From: Plantago major
Taxonomy: Eukaryota > Streptophyta > Magnoliopsida > Lamiales > Plantaginaceae
Length of the DNA: 64,000 bases
Reading direction: 5' to 3'
Assembly: GCA_026545765.1 (NCBI GenBank)
Contig: JAIFAC010000130.1
Span: forward strand, 106,107-170,106
Below, one piece after another: positions 1 through 14,459 of this stretch. Both the position numbers and the translations under genes were made by a program. The notes below the pieces were generated by a model. It was not told the origin of the DNA, made no database searches, and saw nothing but the letters and a program-made list of their open reading frames with translations. Numbering within the stretch: position 1 is the stretch's first letter; each line of letters begins with the position of its first letter.

Positions 1-1601
1 TTTGTGACAATTTGTATAGTGTGGAGGCAATGTCGAATCCTCCATCACTATATCACCAATTCTCAAAGCTTCTTTTACCACTGAGTGTGTCTTGTCAAAA
101 TTCCTTCGACTTAGGTGCTATCTCAAGAACCTCTCAGATTAAGTGCTTCTCCAAGAACCTTAGTAATGGGTGCTTTCAACAACGCTTGACATAGTTGCTT
201 GTTCAAGAACTGTGGTGTAGTTCTTCTTCGATACCTCTATTCTTTCAAAGATCCTTTCAACTTATCGCTTTTTCAAAGAACCTTAGCCCTTTTTATTTCA
301 GGACTTGAGAGATGACCAATTCATCATCGTAGCCTCATTAGCATTAGGAACTAATTGATCCATAATCCCCGCTCATGTTTCGCAGATAGGCTCGATACCG
401 CCACTACTCTCATTTTTACCAATGAATTCATCGCCAGGCTTTCCTTGGTAGCATTGATGAGTTCATCAACAGCTTGTATCTTTTGCAAGATCGACGAAGT
501 TCATCTTCATTGATGAGTTCATCGGCGCCTACAGATATCTGAGAGTCGACATCCACAATGGGTATGCCTTCTGATTTGCCAGCAAACTTCTTTCGTGAAG
601 TTCTGGGCTTTTTGGTCGCAACGGAACCCTCAGATACCTCATCAGTCTTTCGTTTCTTGGAAACTATCTGAGATGCAGTAACCTTTTTCATCATGTTTGT
701 ATACTCATATTTGTAGAGCAGGTTACTGTTAGCTATGTCAGCCTTTTCTCTGAGCTCAATGCCAAGCTTCTCCAGCAAGAAACATATCTTTAGTCCATAG
801 CTTACTGTGGCTTTTGGCTCAGCAAGGCCCTTAACGATTTTAGGCCCAAAGCCTTGAATCTTCTTCACAAATTTCATAAAGGCGTACTTCCCCCAATTGA
901 AAGGGTTTTCAATTTTTGTTCATTGATTCAACAAGAACATCATCATCCAAATGTTCTTCGCTTATTTGGTCGGCACCTCCGTGTAGACCATCAAAGCATC
1001 TGTGAAGAATGCATGCCAACACATTCCAGTGAACCAACAAATGTCTGCATCTGATGTCAGCAAGTTTGAAGTCGATGGGTGTATCTGATTTTTCAAGATC
1101 ACACACATCATTGTAAAGTTACTTTACACCTTCAAGGAGATCATCATCCTTGGTGTTTATTTCAAAATTATTTCCAAGATTTTGAAGGTCAAACAACTCA
1201 CAGAAAGTTGTTAAGTTCAAAAGGATGTCCTTTCCTTGATGTTTTGATTTTACAAGCACTATCTCAAAGGCCTTCAAACACATGAAATAATCCTAGAATT
1301 GTTGTATAATTCCAACACATCCAAAGGAAGAAACTCCACCGAATAGCGCATAAGAAACCTCGATTTGTGCCTTTTCAAGCATACCAAGAATCAATTTCCT
1401 ATCACCGTTTTCAATAGCATCAGTAATGTATTCTTCAATCATGGCACCACCCCAAATCATCGTGTGATTTGAAGTCCAATGGTCAGGATTGAAGTCTCCA
1501 ATCAACCGATTGTTTGTTATGACCAGCACTGGTGCTTGCTTTTCAGCAGTACCAGATGAAGTAGCTTGGGATTTCTGGGTAAGAGCACGTTTTGGAGCCA
1601 T
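1..1601 (-). pseudogene. Sirevirus copy D, third (envelope-like) ORF, N-terminal part
   Basis: The start codon is at 1601 and reads MAPKRALTQ, matching the starts of the equivalent ORFs at 18425 (plus) and 34383 (minus). About 100 codons are open (to 1293). Homology then continues with frame changes through 909-1280, which holds the motif HRCFDG followed by GGADQIS, and through 428-877, which holds GLAEPKA and then a Lys/Arg-rich stretch (KKRK, KKPRTSRKK) resembling a nuclear localisation signal. The remaining 430 bases belong to the variable acidic part and run off the window edge. Position downstream of pol matches the envelope-like ORF of Sireviruses; no signal peptide or obvious membrane segment is visible, so 'envelope' is a positional label only. 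Its own leader and TATA box lie 7 kb away at 8621-8780, separated by an inserted LTR element. At least one in-frame stop and several frameshifts are present. Confidence 0.75.
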
Positions 1602-1639
1602 CTCTTTAAACAGTGAAAGTTTTTTGAAAGTCGAAAAGT

Positions 1640-3275
1640 GTAAAACCCCGGATTTTCGTCCTTCCTTATTTTAATTCCCTTGTTTGGTATTTAGTTAATT
1701 ATCAATAATACTTAATTATTGAGTAATTAATTATTTATTCATTTTGATTAGAGTCCAATTTAAATTGGGTTCACTTCAAAATACTCTCCAAATATACCCT
1801 TTGTGTTTCTCAAACGTACAGTTCCTCTTCCGATCGATCTCTTCTTCTGTTCCTTCTCCTGGTCCAACTCTTCTCCTAAAACCGTTTCCTGCTCTTTCTC
1901 CTTCTTTCACGACTTGTTAAATACGCAACCAGCCCTCTCCTCGTTCATTATTCTGAAAGTTTCTACCCTTTTCACCGAGAGATTGCCTTCTGCCAATTTA
2001 GCGTCTTCTTCTTCATTCTTGGACAATTCAGATTCGCCTCGTCTCTGATCGGTAAGTCCTTGTAAGTCGAATTTCATTATCCTGATTCTGTCTACTCGTG
2101 CTAACTCAGTAGCGTGGTTCTTGCTTCTTCGTAGCATCGATTTCCGAATTTAGGAAGCTTCGATTCGTTCATTCGTGTTCTAGCTCGTTTCGATTCGCCT
2201 TCGGTAAGCGTTTTCCTTCTCGTGACTTAGTTTCGGGGTGGGTGTTTGTGTTGCTTGTCTGGTTGCTGTGTTGCTCGAATCGAAATCCCCTTCTCTTCTT
2301 CCGAATTCTCCATACTCTGTTCCTATTCGCGAATGCTCTGTTTTCCCTTATTTGAGCTCGTCAATTTGTTATTCTCCGTTTCCTGTGCTGCCTGTGTCGT
2401 TGCAGCTGTTTAGCTGTTGTCTCCGTTCCGCCTGTGTGTGCGTGTTTGTTGTGTCGAACTTGATAATTGGCGTGCTCTGTTTTAATTTCGAATTTCCTTC
2501 TTCATCTGCTCTGCTCCAGTAATTCGTAATCAGTTCAGTTTGTGTGTGTTGCTGTCTGCAAACTGATATATGTCGAATTGTGATATGCTGTGTTGATTGT
2601 GTTAACTGTTTAGATAGTGTCGACTATGTTTCTTGATTGGCTGTATGTTGCCTGCTAATTCTTGTCACTGTTGCTCATGTTTGAGCTATAGGTATTATCA
2701 GTCTTAGACCTGTTCTTGGGTTGCTGTGGCGTGTTGTTTTGCTTTGGTTGATCGATATTATGCCACTGAATCGATTAAGTATAGTCTTGCTGCTGTGTTT
2801 GTCAACTGTTTGGAGTTTAGTTTCGATCAATTGTTGTAGCTTAGTTTCGATCATGTGGGTGCTGCTAATGTTGTAATTCTGGTTTTAAGATATTTGAACA
2901 TGTTTAGCAACTAATTAATTATGCTTGGTATGATAAGTGGTGTATTATATATTTTATTTGTAATTTTTTTCATCAGTACAATTTATTCTAATTAGTTCCC
3001 CAGCTTGTTTTGAACCTTGTAATAGTTAAAAGTCTACTAGTCGTCTTTTCGAGAATCTCATGTATATTGATGTGTGCATAATTGCTTTTATATGTTTCTT
3101 GGTGAGTTTTGATTTTAGAGAGTCGGGGTCTGAAAGGTAGCAATAGATTATTCTTGCTTCGTTTGTTAAGTAGTACTTCTTTTATCGTAATTTATGGCCA
3201 TGTTTTACGGCGCTATCCGAGGTGTTGTTTACCCAAAAAGATATGATATTTCTAACCATGAAGTTTATTTTACTG

Positions 3276-3315
<40 letters not shown>

Positions 3316-4070
3316 TTGCATCTCAATTATTGTGAAACTCATGAAATCAAGTTCTGAAAACTGCATCAAATCTTTTTCTCATGCTTCCGTTCTAAAAAGA
3401 TATATATGTATATAATTCATGATGATCTTCGTTTGATTCGATTGATTGATTCACTTCGACCGATATGTGCGCAATTGTGGTGGGGGTTTCTGAGTGGGCA
3501 TACTTGGGCAGTTGTATCTGTCGAGTTGTTAATGAAGTACCTCTGCTTACTATCCCTAGACGCGAGGCAGAAGTCGCCGAGGTCTTTGGGAGTAGTAGTG
3601 TTTCACCCTTGTACCATGGCGGTGGTCTTCGCTTCGTCACAGGTAGCACCGTCTGGAGTGATAAGGGCTTGATTGGGGTTATAAGGTCGATCACTAACGA
3701 TAATTATTCACTTCAGATATGTTCATGTTATATTATGTCTTGATTCATTTGATAAAAAAACCTACTTCGTATTACGTAATTCGTTGCTCACTTAGCACAG
3801 AACCTCAGTGAGTTTTATCTCACACTTGATTTGTTACCTTCTTGTAGATTTCGGAGTCTAGTGGAGGACCGAGTCTGTAGACGCTCAAAGAACTCGAGTG
3901 AAAGTGGGTTATAAATGGATTTGTTTTTTAACTTTTATTAGTCATTGTAAAATAGTGTTTTCGCAAGTCAACTGTTCAAATTTCAGCTTCTCAAAGCTTA
4001 TAGATTGTCTTCCTATTATTAGTTTAACGCCCTTGTCTTTTTAAAAGTTAGTGAAATTTTCATGCTATAG
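1640..4070 (+). repeat. 5' LTR of the LARD-like element
   Basis: It starts TGTAAAACCCCGG and ends ATGCTATAG, 2431 bp. It is nearly the same as 6123-8620 by eye along its whole length. CT-rich open frames inside it (for example 1803-2048 and 2238-2522) recur in both LTRs with no recognisable domain and are treated as chance ORFs. Confidence 0.88.
3277..3312. repeat. (TA)n microsatellite in the 5' LTR
   Basis: Uninterrupted TA run of about 36 bp. The same site in the 3' LTR (7762-7850) has about 89 bp. Confidence 0.97.
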
Positions 4071-4071
4071 C

Positions 4072-4090
4072 TTGGTATCAAAGCCCTAGT
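4072..4090 (+). other. Primer-binding site, tRNA-iMet type
   Basis: TTGGTATCAAAGCCCTAG directly follows the 5' LTR. The plant initiator-Met PBS core is TGGTATCAGAGC; one base differs. Confidence 0.8.
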
Positions 4091-6108
4091 TTTTACTCGC
4101 TATACCGATATGATTTTCGACCATGGGTCAGGCGGTGAGGTGTATAAGTTGTCAACCTAGGTTGTAACTTTCGTGTTAATCGTCCTCGAGTTGTCGCCTT
4201 GTTACTATGATATGGAAGTGATCGACGTTTGAGTGCTCAATTTGATGATTTGCTTGACATATGTGATTCTAAATTTTTCGTGTCTTATGATCAAAATGTT
4301 ACCTGCTTGTGTTGTGTAGCATATTTTTTTGCATGTTATGTGTTTCCATTTAGTGGCCCAATATTTTACTAGAGTTGGTATAAATCATTTGTAGGCGGCC
4401 GACTACATAATGATTCATACTAACTAGAGTTAATAAAGGATCACTATTTGATTGCATACTTAGATATTTGGCATCTTCTTAATTCAAGTTATAAAGATGA
4501 TTTTCATGTACGTACTAAAAAGTGATTTGCGTGGCTATGTGGTTTAATTCTTCCATCTTACGATCATTTGGAAATACTTTCTTACTTGATTTAACCTCCT
4601 TTTGTCCCATTCGTTATTCGTCAGTTGAGTTATAATTTGTAAGTTTGCATTAATTTCTTCAAGTTGCTAGATTATTTCATACTGTGTGCTTCTTCTTCTC
4701 TATTGTTTTGTGTTAAAAAGGATTACGGTAGACGTAATTATCTTTCCTGGTTTTCCAGTACTTTTAAGTTACTACATGTAAATTTAGGTCTAACCTTGCC
4801 TAAGAATTTTATAAACGTGTTATTACCAATGAAGTTTCTGAAAAATGTTTTATGGTTGATTATATTGTGCCTTGGTAAATAGAGTTCTTAATTACTTTTG
4901 TTGTTGAGCTTGACGCGTTGAACATTCAACTTTTATTAAATTCTTAGCATGTGTTTTCAATAGTTTATCTTCTGTAAGTGATAGACTATTTGCACCATTA
5001 CTTGCTATACTAGCATGTATAAAAGAGTTACTTTTCTTACATGTCTCTTTACTTGATGTTTGGTTTCGATTCGAATGTGGTGAGAATATAAGCTACTTAT
5101 CTTCTTATAACTCAAAATGTCCTTGCCTTATTTGTGTGAATTTGATCGAGTTTCATATTCTATTTGGTTTGCTTTTAGATGCATATATTTGTAAGCACGT
5201 ACGGAAATCAGAAATCTAAATCGATACTAGTGTGATACTACTACATGCAAATGTTTCCTTACTATACTTTGAGTGAGACTTAGTTTGTTGTGAGCTTGCT
5301 CTTTATAATTGACTCTTGCTCCTTGTTTTAAGCATGATTAAATAAGCATGTTCCGCCCGTTTTTATCACATAATTATTTGATAATTAATTGGTGTATAGT
5401 CTGTTTACTACTAACAAGTGGTGTGCTATTTATTATGTCAATTCCTTAAATCTTTCGTGATTGAGCAAGTTACTCCAAAACTTCCAACTGTTTGAATCCT
5501 TTTCTGACTGTTCACATGCTAGTTATTATACGTGAATTCTGATAATCTTATTATGTAAACTTGATATTATTGCAAAATTATTCATTCCATTTAACTTATT
5601 TATTTGTGCTTACATTGTTAGTCACTTATTTGCGGGGCTTTTATGGTACCTTTAAGTTCACGTTTGATAAAAACTATCTCGAAACGATTCTCCATCCTTC
5701 GACCTTCTCTAGTTGTAGTTAGTAACACGTGTTATAACTTCTTCCGAAAAATGCAAAACTTCAGGCCCTTTAGCAAACCATCATAGTTCTTTCATCTTCT
5801 TCGTTGTAATCCTCCTGATCTTGATTACTTAAACAGATTCTCAATCTCACCGCATTTCTATCGATAAGTTTCTTGGCCTCTTATTTCAGATTATTTTTCT
5901 TCTTCTCACTCGAGAAACCCTCTTGAATTTGTTTCCTGCATCGAGATTTAAACGAGGCTTGTCTCGTCTATTTCAGTGCGTTCACTTGTTAACCAACCTT
6001 CAATTATGTTGCCTGTAAGTTTCGAACCTTCGTTTTGCGTTAAATAGTTGTTTTATGGAGTCAGTAGTCAAAGCCTTTCAATTCTTCAAGAATTAGACCA
6101 AATTCCTT
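4091..6108 (+). other. Internal region of the LARD-like element, no coding sequence
   Basis: About 2 kb, AT-rich, stop codons in all frames. The longest frame (4664-4882, 72 codons) has no recognisable motif. I see no gag, protease, RT or integrase motif, supporting the non-autonomous assignment. Confidence 0.75.
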
Positions 6109-6122
6109 TAAGGAGGAGAGAG
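6109..6122 (+). other. Polypurine tract of the LARD-like element
   Basis: An aaggaggagagag purine run abuts the 3' LTR start. Confidence 0.78.
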
Positions 6123-8620
<2,498 letters not shown>

Positions 8621-9445
8621 AAAGAGATTAAGGTAGGAGATTAGTGATTCTTTGCAGAAAAACTATGGGAGAAACAGAGATTTGCATAAAAGTTTGAAAG
8701 ATTTTTGCTATTTCTGTGTAATTGTGAATGTTGGATTAGGCGAAAGTGATTTATTTTGCCAAAATCCTCATATATAGTAACGCATATCTCAAATGCATAT
8801 ATACGTAAAATTGATTTTGTGCATATGTATCTCGCGTACGGCGTAAAGACGGGTGAAAACTACTGCATTTAAATGCTAGTGGGCCATAACTGCTTTTACA
8901 TTCACTACTTTTAGCGAGATTAAATCTTGGCCGTTGAATCTGGAACGCCCATTTCATCAAGGGCTGGGATTGCTTTTCCAGTAATTATCACAATCACTTC
9001 ATGTTATCGTGCCCAATTAATGAACTTTGGCAAGTAGCTATCCGAATCACATTTCTTCTGTGTGACTAAGGGACAGTTTTGTTTTCTGAATTTATCTTCA
9101 AACAATACATCTGTTCATATATTTCATAAATATGGAAATAATACAAAACACGAGATAGTAGTCGATCACGTATAGTTTTACTACTTTCTTCTTTGTGTTC
9201 CCTCACCGAAAGTGATCTAGATATCCAGTATCCGCCTCGTAAACCTTCAAATAGCCATTTTACCTTTAACCTTTGATATCCGAAAATTCGCCTTTATATC
9301 TTTTTGCTATGTGTTTCACCTTTTGTCTTTGATATTCTGGATTACCGTTCCAGATATCTTATCTCTTCTTTTCCCTTCCTAATCATACTGAGTTCCTGTT
9401 TCACTCACACTTTTTTGTAGGAGTTTTTACCTTTTGCCTTAGATA
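8621..9445 (-). promoter_or_regulatory. Sirevirus D spacer between pol and the third ORF, with TATA box
   Basis: Non-coding spacer read on the minus strand. A TATA-like box lies at 8770-8779 (minus ACTATATATG), followed by a GGCAAAA-containing stretch and a leader matching those before the third ORFs at 18425 and 34383. With the inserted LTR element removed, the TATA-to-ATG distance is roughly 190 bp, close to the 198 and about 201 bp of the other two copies. Two stem-loops lie in the pol-proximal part and are listed separately. Confidence 0.55.
9331..9358 (-). other. Stem-loop in the Sirevirus D spacer
   Basis: Arms 9331-9341 and 9349-9358 pair except for one bulged base. The loop on the minus strand is ACGGTAA, close to the ACGGGTA loop of its neighbour and of the copy-C hairpin at 17639-17661. 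Confidence 0.6.
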
Positions 9446-9469
9446 TCAGGATACCCGTTCCAGATATCT
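9441..9469 (-). other. Stem-loop in the Sirevirus D spacer
   Basis: Arms 9441-9451 and 9459-9469 match at 10 of 11 positions, loop ACGGGTA on the minus strand. It is followed on that strand by AAGGCAAAAGG, like the tails after the copy-C hairpins. Confidence 0.65.
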
Positions 9470-10309
9470 TTTCTCCCTTCTCGAAGTTCCGCCTCGTAGA
9501 ATAGAACTTTTCAGTTCCTTTGGTAGTTCCATTAACCCAAGATTATGTCTTAAGGTTAAGAACCTGTTTTCTTGCAAAGGCTTTGTAAAGATGTCTACAA
9601 GTTGGTCTTCAATACCAATCTTGAGTAACTCTATATTGTCTTTTTCCACATGATCTCTAATGAAGTGGTGTATAACATCAATGTGCTTTGTTCTTGCATG
9701 AAACTTAGGATTCTGAGTTATGGCAATAGCACTTGTGTTGTCACAGAAAATCGGAGTTTTCTCTTCATTGATCTCATAGTCTCTGAGTTGTTGTTAGATC
9801 CACAATATTTGTGAAGCACAACACCCAGCAGCAATATATTTAGCCTCTGTGGTAGATGTGGCAATTGAGTTTTGTTTCTTGTTGAACCATGATATTAATT
9901 TGGCACTAAGAAATTGATAAGTTCCATAAGTGCTTTTTCTATCAAGCAATGATTCAGCATAGTCAGCATCAGAATAGCCAACTAAACTCAATCTACTGTC
10001 TTTTGGATACCACAATCCAACTTCTACAGTACCCTTTACATACCTTAATATTTTCATAGCAATGTTGTAGTGTGATTGCATTGGATTTGTCTGAAATCTA
10101 GACCACACTCCAACTACATATTGAATATCAGGTCTACTTGCAGTGAGGTACAGTAGAGATCCAATCAATTTCCTATACTTGTGTTCTTCAACACTCTTAT
10201 CAGATTCAATATAGGTCATTTTGGTTCCAATGCTCATAGGTATCTTAGCATTCTTTTCAGAAGGCTTTAGATTAAACTTGTTGAGCATATCTTTTGCATA
10301 CTTTGTTTG
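9446..10309 (-). pseudogene. Sirevirus D pol C-terminus: end of RT and RNase H
   Basis: Translates to a copia RNase H region: MSIGTKMTY, SLLYLTASRPDIQY, LRYVKGT, YSDADYAESL and the tail DIFTKPLQ...LRHNLGLMELPKE. The frame 9794-10288 is open for 164 codons, and the terminal 67 codons lie at 9446-9649 in another register. The DADYA motif carries the first catalytic Asp of copia RNase H. Homology stops abruptly at 10309, where the plus-strand LTR of copy C begins, so copy C inserted into this pol gene. The partner junction is missing because copy C is truncated. Confidence 0.85.
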
Positions 10310-11717
10310 TGTTAGGAATATCTGTTAGTATTTTGATCACTCATCACATGTTCTTATCTTAGCTAGAAAGGTGATTAAGTACACTTGGTTCACTTGAACA
10401 TTGTAAAAGAGGAAATCACTGAGTATGATTACTCTAGTAAATCTTGTATTAGGATTATAGGTCTATGAGTGTAATTTTTATTTCCAGAAGACCATGAAGA
10501 TCAATCCTAGCAATGGAGCTTTTCAAGATTAGAAGACCAAGATTGCACAAGATTTATGAAGATATCAAGGTTAAGTCTCATTTGATTTAAAATGTCTCTG
10601 GACCATGTTATAAGTGTAACATTTGCACATATGCTAAGTCTTGAACATATTAATTAAAGAAGGGAGACATGTGAGCTTCCAGAAAGCCTCATGTATCCGT
10701 TAAGACTAAAGGACAATGAACAAGATTTATGCATTAAATGCATCAAGTAAATGTCAAAAGCAAGTCCTCTCTGAAACATGAGATAGTGACTTCTGAGTAC
10801 ATAATTCAAGATATAAACGGATATAATTTGATAGAGAGCACAACGGATACAATTCAAACGCCTCTCAAATTTATCTATATATATCACACACTTAGATGCT
10901 TGAAATACATACCTTAGAACGCTCTATCTTGCAAACTTACCATCAAGCAAAGTATTCTCTCAATCACTCTACTACCCTTTCTGAAAGCTTCGCTGTTCAA
11001 GAATCACTAGTAGTTCTAAGTTGTCCGAACCTTAACAAGAGATTGTTATTCGTGAAAGAGTTGAACTATCGACACCCTTTCAAGCTCATTCTCCGTAATC
11101 TGACATCAATTACTGGGTCAAGAAGTGCAAACCGCCATCCACCTAACAAGTGTATTATTAGTAGTCTTATTCTATTAGTTTCTCAAAATATAATCAAAAG
11201 TTATACGAGAAGCCTCTCGACAAACCTTATAACCAACACCAACAAGGCGTGGAGTAGAGGAAGTACTGATTTGGGAAATCGTGAATAACTCCAAGGTTAT
11301 CTCGAGTAGAGGAAGTATTTAGCTCTAGGAGCTGGGGAATAACTCGGGGGGGACATTTGGTTGGGAACCATTTGTTTAGGAATCTTAGAATAGGATTTTT
11401 GTAAGGTGAACTCAATTATCTGTTCTAGTGAATTCTAGGTCTCAGAATGACCGAAGTGGATTAGTTGGAGGATTATGCCACCTCCAGATACCACTATACT
11501 TGCTGTGTCATTTACCTTTCTGTATTTACATTTCAGCAAAGCACACACACATACTTATTGTTTCAAAGACTTACCTATCTTAAAGTCTTCAAGGCCTGAA
11601 TTAAAGTATCGAAACCCCTGTGTTTCTCGAGAACTGTGTTTATCGACAAAAGTTTTAAAAGACTATTCACCCCCCCCCCCCTTCTAGTCTTTTACTTTGC
11701 CGTTATCTGGACCAACA
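10310..11717 (+). repeat. 5' LTR of Sirevirus C
   Basis: Starts TGTTAGGAATAT, ends CTGGACCAACA, 1408 bp. Similar LTRs in the opposite orientation lie at 21879-23406, 27517-28982 and, truncated, 53985-54938. A poly-C tract at about 11670-11681 is shared with the other LTRs near the same end. Confidence 0.88.
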
Positions 11718-11735
11718 AGTGGTATCGGAGTAGGA
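11718..11735 (+). other. Primer-binding site, tRNA-iMet type
   Basis: TGGTATCGGAGTAGG starts at 11720, two bases after the LTR end. It resembles the Sirevirus PBS form TGGTATCAGAGC plus AGG. Confidence 0.8.
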
Positions 11736-11834
11736 GGTTGACAAGCCTTCTGCACTGAACCTAGATTCCCAGATAGGTGAAAAAACTTTGTCCCTCTCAG
11801 AGGATTATATAATTTGTGTGTTAAGTGTGTATGT

Positions 11835-13130
11835 CTCTCGAAAGTGATGCGCCCATTCAAACCGTAAAACTACGAGAAATGGAAGAACAACATGATGCTC
11901 CATCTGGCCATTAGTGATGAGATGATCTATGTCATCAATGAAGGGCCTATCAAAATCAGACAACTCAAACAAGTTACTGAGGTGTCTGATGGAAGAAAAG
12001 CCTCACGCAAGGAAGATGGATAGTGGTCATGTTGCTCGTGGAAGCATTATGTATGAAGACAACAAGAAGAGAGCTCGACATCCAAGATGCCAAGAGACAC
12101 GATTGATGGTTAAGCTCATAATATCATCATCGATCGACACTGAAAGCACATACAAGGTAAACCGTGGGTGCTAAACGAAAAGTCACTCGCAATCGGCTGA
12201 AGAAATCAGGTTAATCGAGAAAACCAAGAAAAACAAGTTCAAAGTCCTTAAATTGAAGTTCCAAAACTTCAAACAAGGTCCCATCAAACTCGAAGAACTT
12301 GATTTCAGGTTTACTACACTTATGAATGATATGGCTGCACTTGGTGAAAGCAACAGATACTCCCAGCCAGAAAAGATTAAGACTATTGTCAGAAGTCTCA
12401 ATCACAACTAGGAACACATTAAGTTCTTTTATTTCAATCAAGGGATGCCAAGTATTACTCCAGTAGAGCTCTTTTATCATCTTGCTACTGTAGAATATGA
12501 GAAAACTCAGAGAGAACAATCAGCTGAAAAGTTGCAAAGTGTTGCTCTAGTTTCTCAAGGTACTTCTGAAAAGAAGGATATCAAAGATGCATCTGAAGAA
12601 AATGCTCTTGCAGTAAGACACATGAAAAAATTTGTGAGTCAAGAGATTGAGAGAAGAAAAGCTAAAGAAAAGCATCTTGGCCCAAACTATCATCAGTACA
12701 AGAACATACAAATGAACAACTCTCTGAACACCCCCATTCAGAAAGGTATTAGTACTGAAGCTGCAGAAATAGGAAATGATATCTGCTTCTATCGTCAAAA
12801 GACTGGTCACTTCAAGAGAGATTGTCCTGCTTTAAATAAGCTCAAGACAGGCGATAAGAAGGACAGAAGAAATTTCAAGAGAAATCAAAGGGCCTTACTG
12901 ACGAAGAAAGGAAGAAGATTCAAATTCAACTTGATGCTCTAGACATTGAGATGATTCAAGATGGAGATTCGATGACTCAAACCTACCATCACCGTAATTG
13001 TGTGGAATCACCCACGATGTAATCGACTTCCCTAAAGAAGAATGAAATGTGGAGTTGCCGAGATTGTCGGTCCGCATATCTCCAACATTGAAATGTGTCT
13101 TATGGCTGATGAGGTAACTAACAATTCACA
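11835..13130 (+). pseudogene. Sirevirus C gag (capsid/nucleocapsid region)
   Basis: The N-terminal part carries wording typical of copia Gag (AISDEMIYVINEGPIKI, in fragments near 11905-11985). A longer open stretch, 12445-12942, ends in a zinc-knuckle-like sequence at 12784-12825 reading CFYRQKTGHFKRDC. The family pattern is C-x2-C-x4-H-x4-C. Here the second cysteine is replaced by Arg, while the His and last Cys remain. A basic tail follows. Frames change several times between 11835 and 12445. This protein would form the particle that packages element RNA; as assembled it is not functional. Confidence 0.72.
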
Positions 13131-14455
13131 ATTTCAGACTATGAGAGTGATGATAGAATTGAGGATCCGAGTTGGTCAAAAGTGAATTCGATCGTTATGA
13201 GAAAGAATTTCGAAGCAAAATCCAAAACCGTAATTCTAGAGGAAAGCAAAGAAACTCTTGAAAAAGAGGTCTCGAGCTAACCGTAGTATCCGAGAACAAG
13301 AACGCCAAATAGCCTTTCCGAAGCTCGATATCCGAGAATGAAAATTCTCACAAACTAGCCTTGGATGAACTTAATAAGAAAATGATGAAGCTACTTTCTG
13401 AGAATGAAGAACTCAGAAAGAAAGAGTTATCCTTCCAATCTTATGCAAAGGCTAGTGACACTCTCACTGAGGTTCAATCCTATCCGAGATCCTCCGAGAA
13501 AGGTGGACTTGGACTTGATGAACAATCGAGTAATTCATCTCCTCCAAGAAGAGTGATGAAAGGTCACCTTTGTAAAAGTCAATAGAATGGTTCCTCAACC
13601 ACCTATAGCATTGGTCGAAGCTAGGGTAGTTGACAAAGGAAAAGGAGTAGCAACCCAGCCTTTGAAGGAACAACAAGTTCACAAGAAACTTGTGGATAAG
13701 GTTTCTGAAAAGAAACACAACCCCCAGACATGCAACCATCCACATTGCTATATTACTAGGAAAGGAAGAATTGGAATAGGTAAATTCTCTACGTACTATT
13801 TTATGAAAATAAAGATGGTGCAGAACTAGTAAGGCTTCAAGAACATATTCGTAAAGCCGAGGTGTTCAAATGGCATCACATCGTATATTGGAAAAGTTCT
13901 TCTACAACAATATAAGGAAGGACAAGAACAATGGCGCGGTCGATATTGCACGAGTAACAGATGTATGGAAGAAATCTCAAGCCATCGAAAAACCGAATGC
14001 CGAGCTAGAAGGAACCCGCCGAAAGGCTAAGTTTATCGAAAAGCAACCACGTAAATCCACGGTCCGTAAAGCACCAAAAGGAACACCTAGAAACCCCAAG
14101 AAGGAAGATTGAGATCAAAATTACCGATTTTATCAGATCTCCTTCGATCAAGTTAGATAAAACAACTCCCAAGAAATTCACTAAAATGTGAATTCCTACC
14201 GAAGAATGTTTAGTCTAAGTGGTTCTATCTCCGAGGCAAGAACCTAACTCCTGCTTCTGTTTATGCGTAACGCCTCGACTAAGGCTCAATGACTATTTGA
14301 TGTGGATGCGGAAAGCACATGACAGAGACAAAGCAACCGTCAACTACAAAGCTTGCAACACCGACCGTACATCGATTTGTTGGAGGATAATTAAATCCTC
14401 TCGATTTGGCAACGCCAAATTAGGTTCATTAACAATCACCGACGACATATGTTAA
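13131..14455 (+). pseudogene. Sirevirus C gag-pol linker with coiled-coil character
   Basis: Fragmented frames rich in Lys/Glu/Leu, for example 13361-13585 (KKMMKLLSENEELRKKEL) and 13870-14112. The heptad-like Leu/Lys/Glu pattern suggests a coiled coil, consistent with the extended Gag C-terminus of Sireviruses. A matching region occurs on the minus strand at about 46196-46769. Boundaries between gag and pol, and any protease motif, cannot be placed because of frame breaks. Confidence 0.55.
13394..13420 (+). other. Perfect 9-bp inverted repeat inside gag
   Basis: CTTTCTGAG (13394-13402) and CTCAGAAAG (13412-13420) are exact reverse complements around a 9-base loop. The core is the same as that of the spacer hairpin at 17606-17629. 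Confidence 0.85.
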
Positions 14456-14459
14456 AGGT

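Noticed and set aside
1803..2048. An 81-codon Ser/Phe-rich ORF repeated at 6244-6534
   Set aside because: Same reason: pyrimidine-rich LTR leader sequence gives chance open frames.
2238..2522. A 94-codon ORF with a hydrophobic Cys/Val-rich start, present in both LTRs (also 6724-7008)
   Set aside because: It lies in a CT-rich LTR segment, has no recognised motif, and its duplication follows from LTR identity rather than selection.
4664..4882. A possible gene inside the LARD-like element
   Set aside because: 72 codons, hydrophobic, no motif, isolated among stops; too little support.
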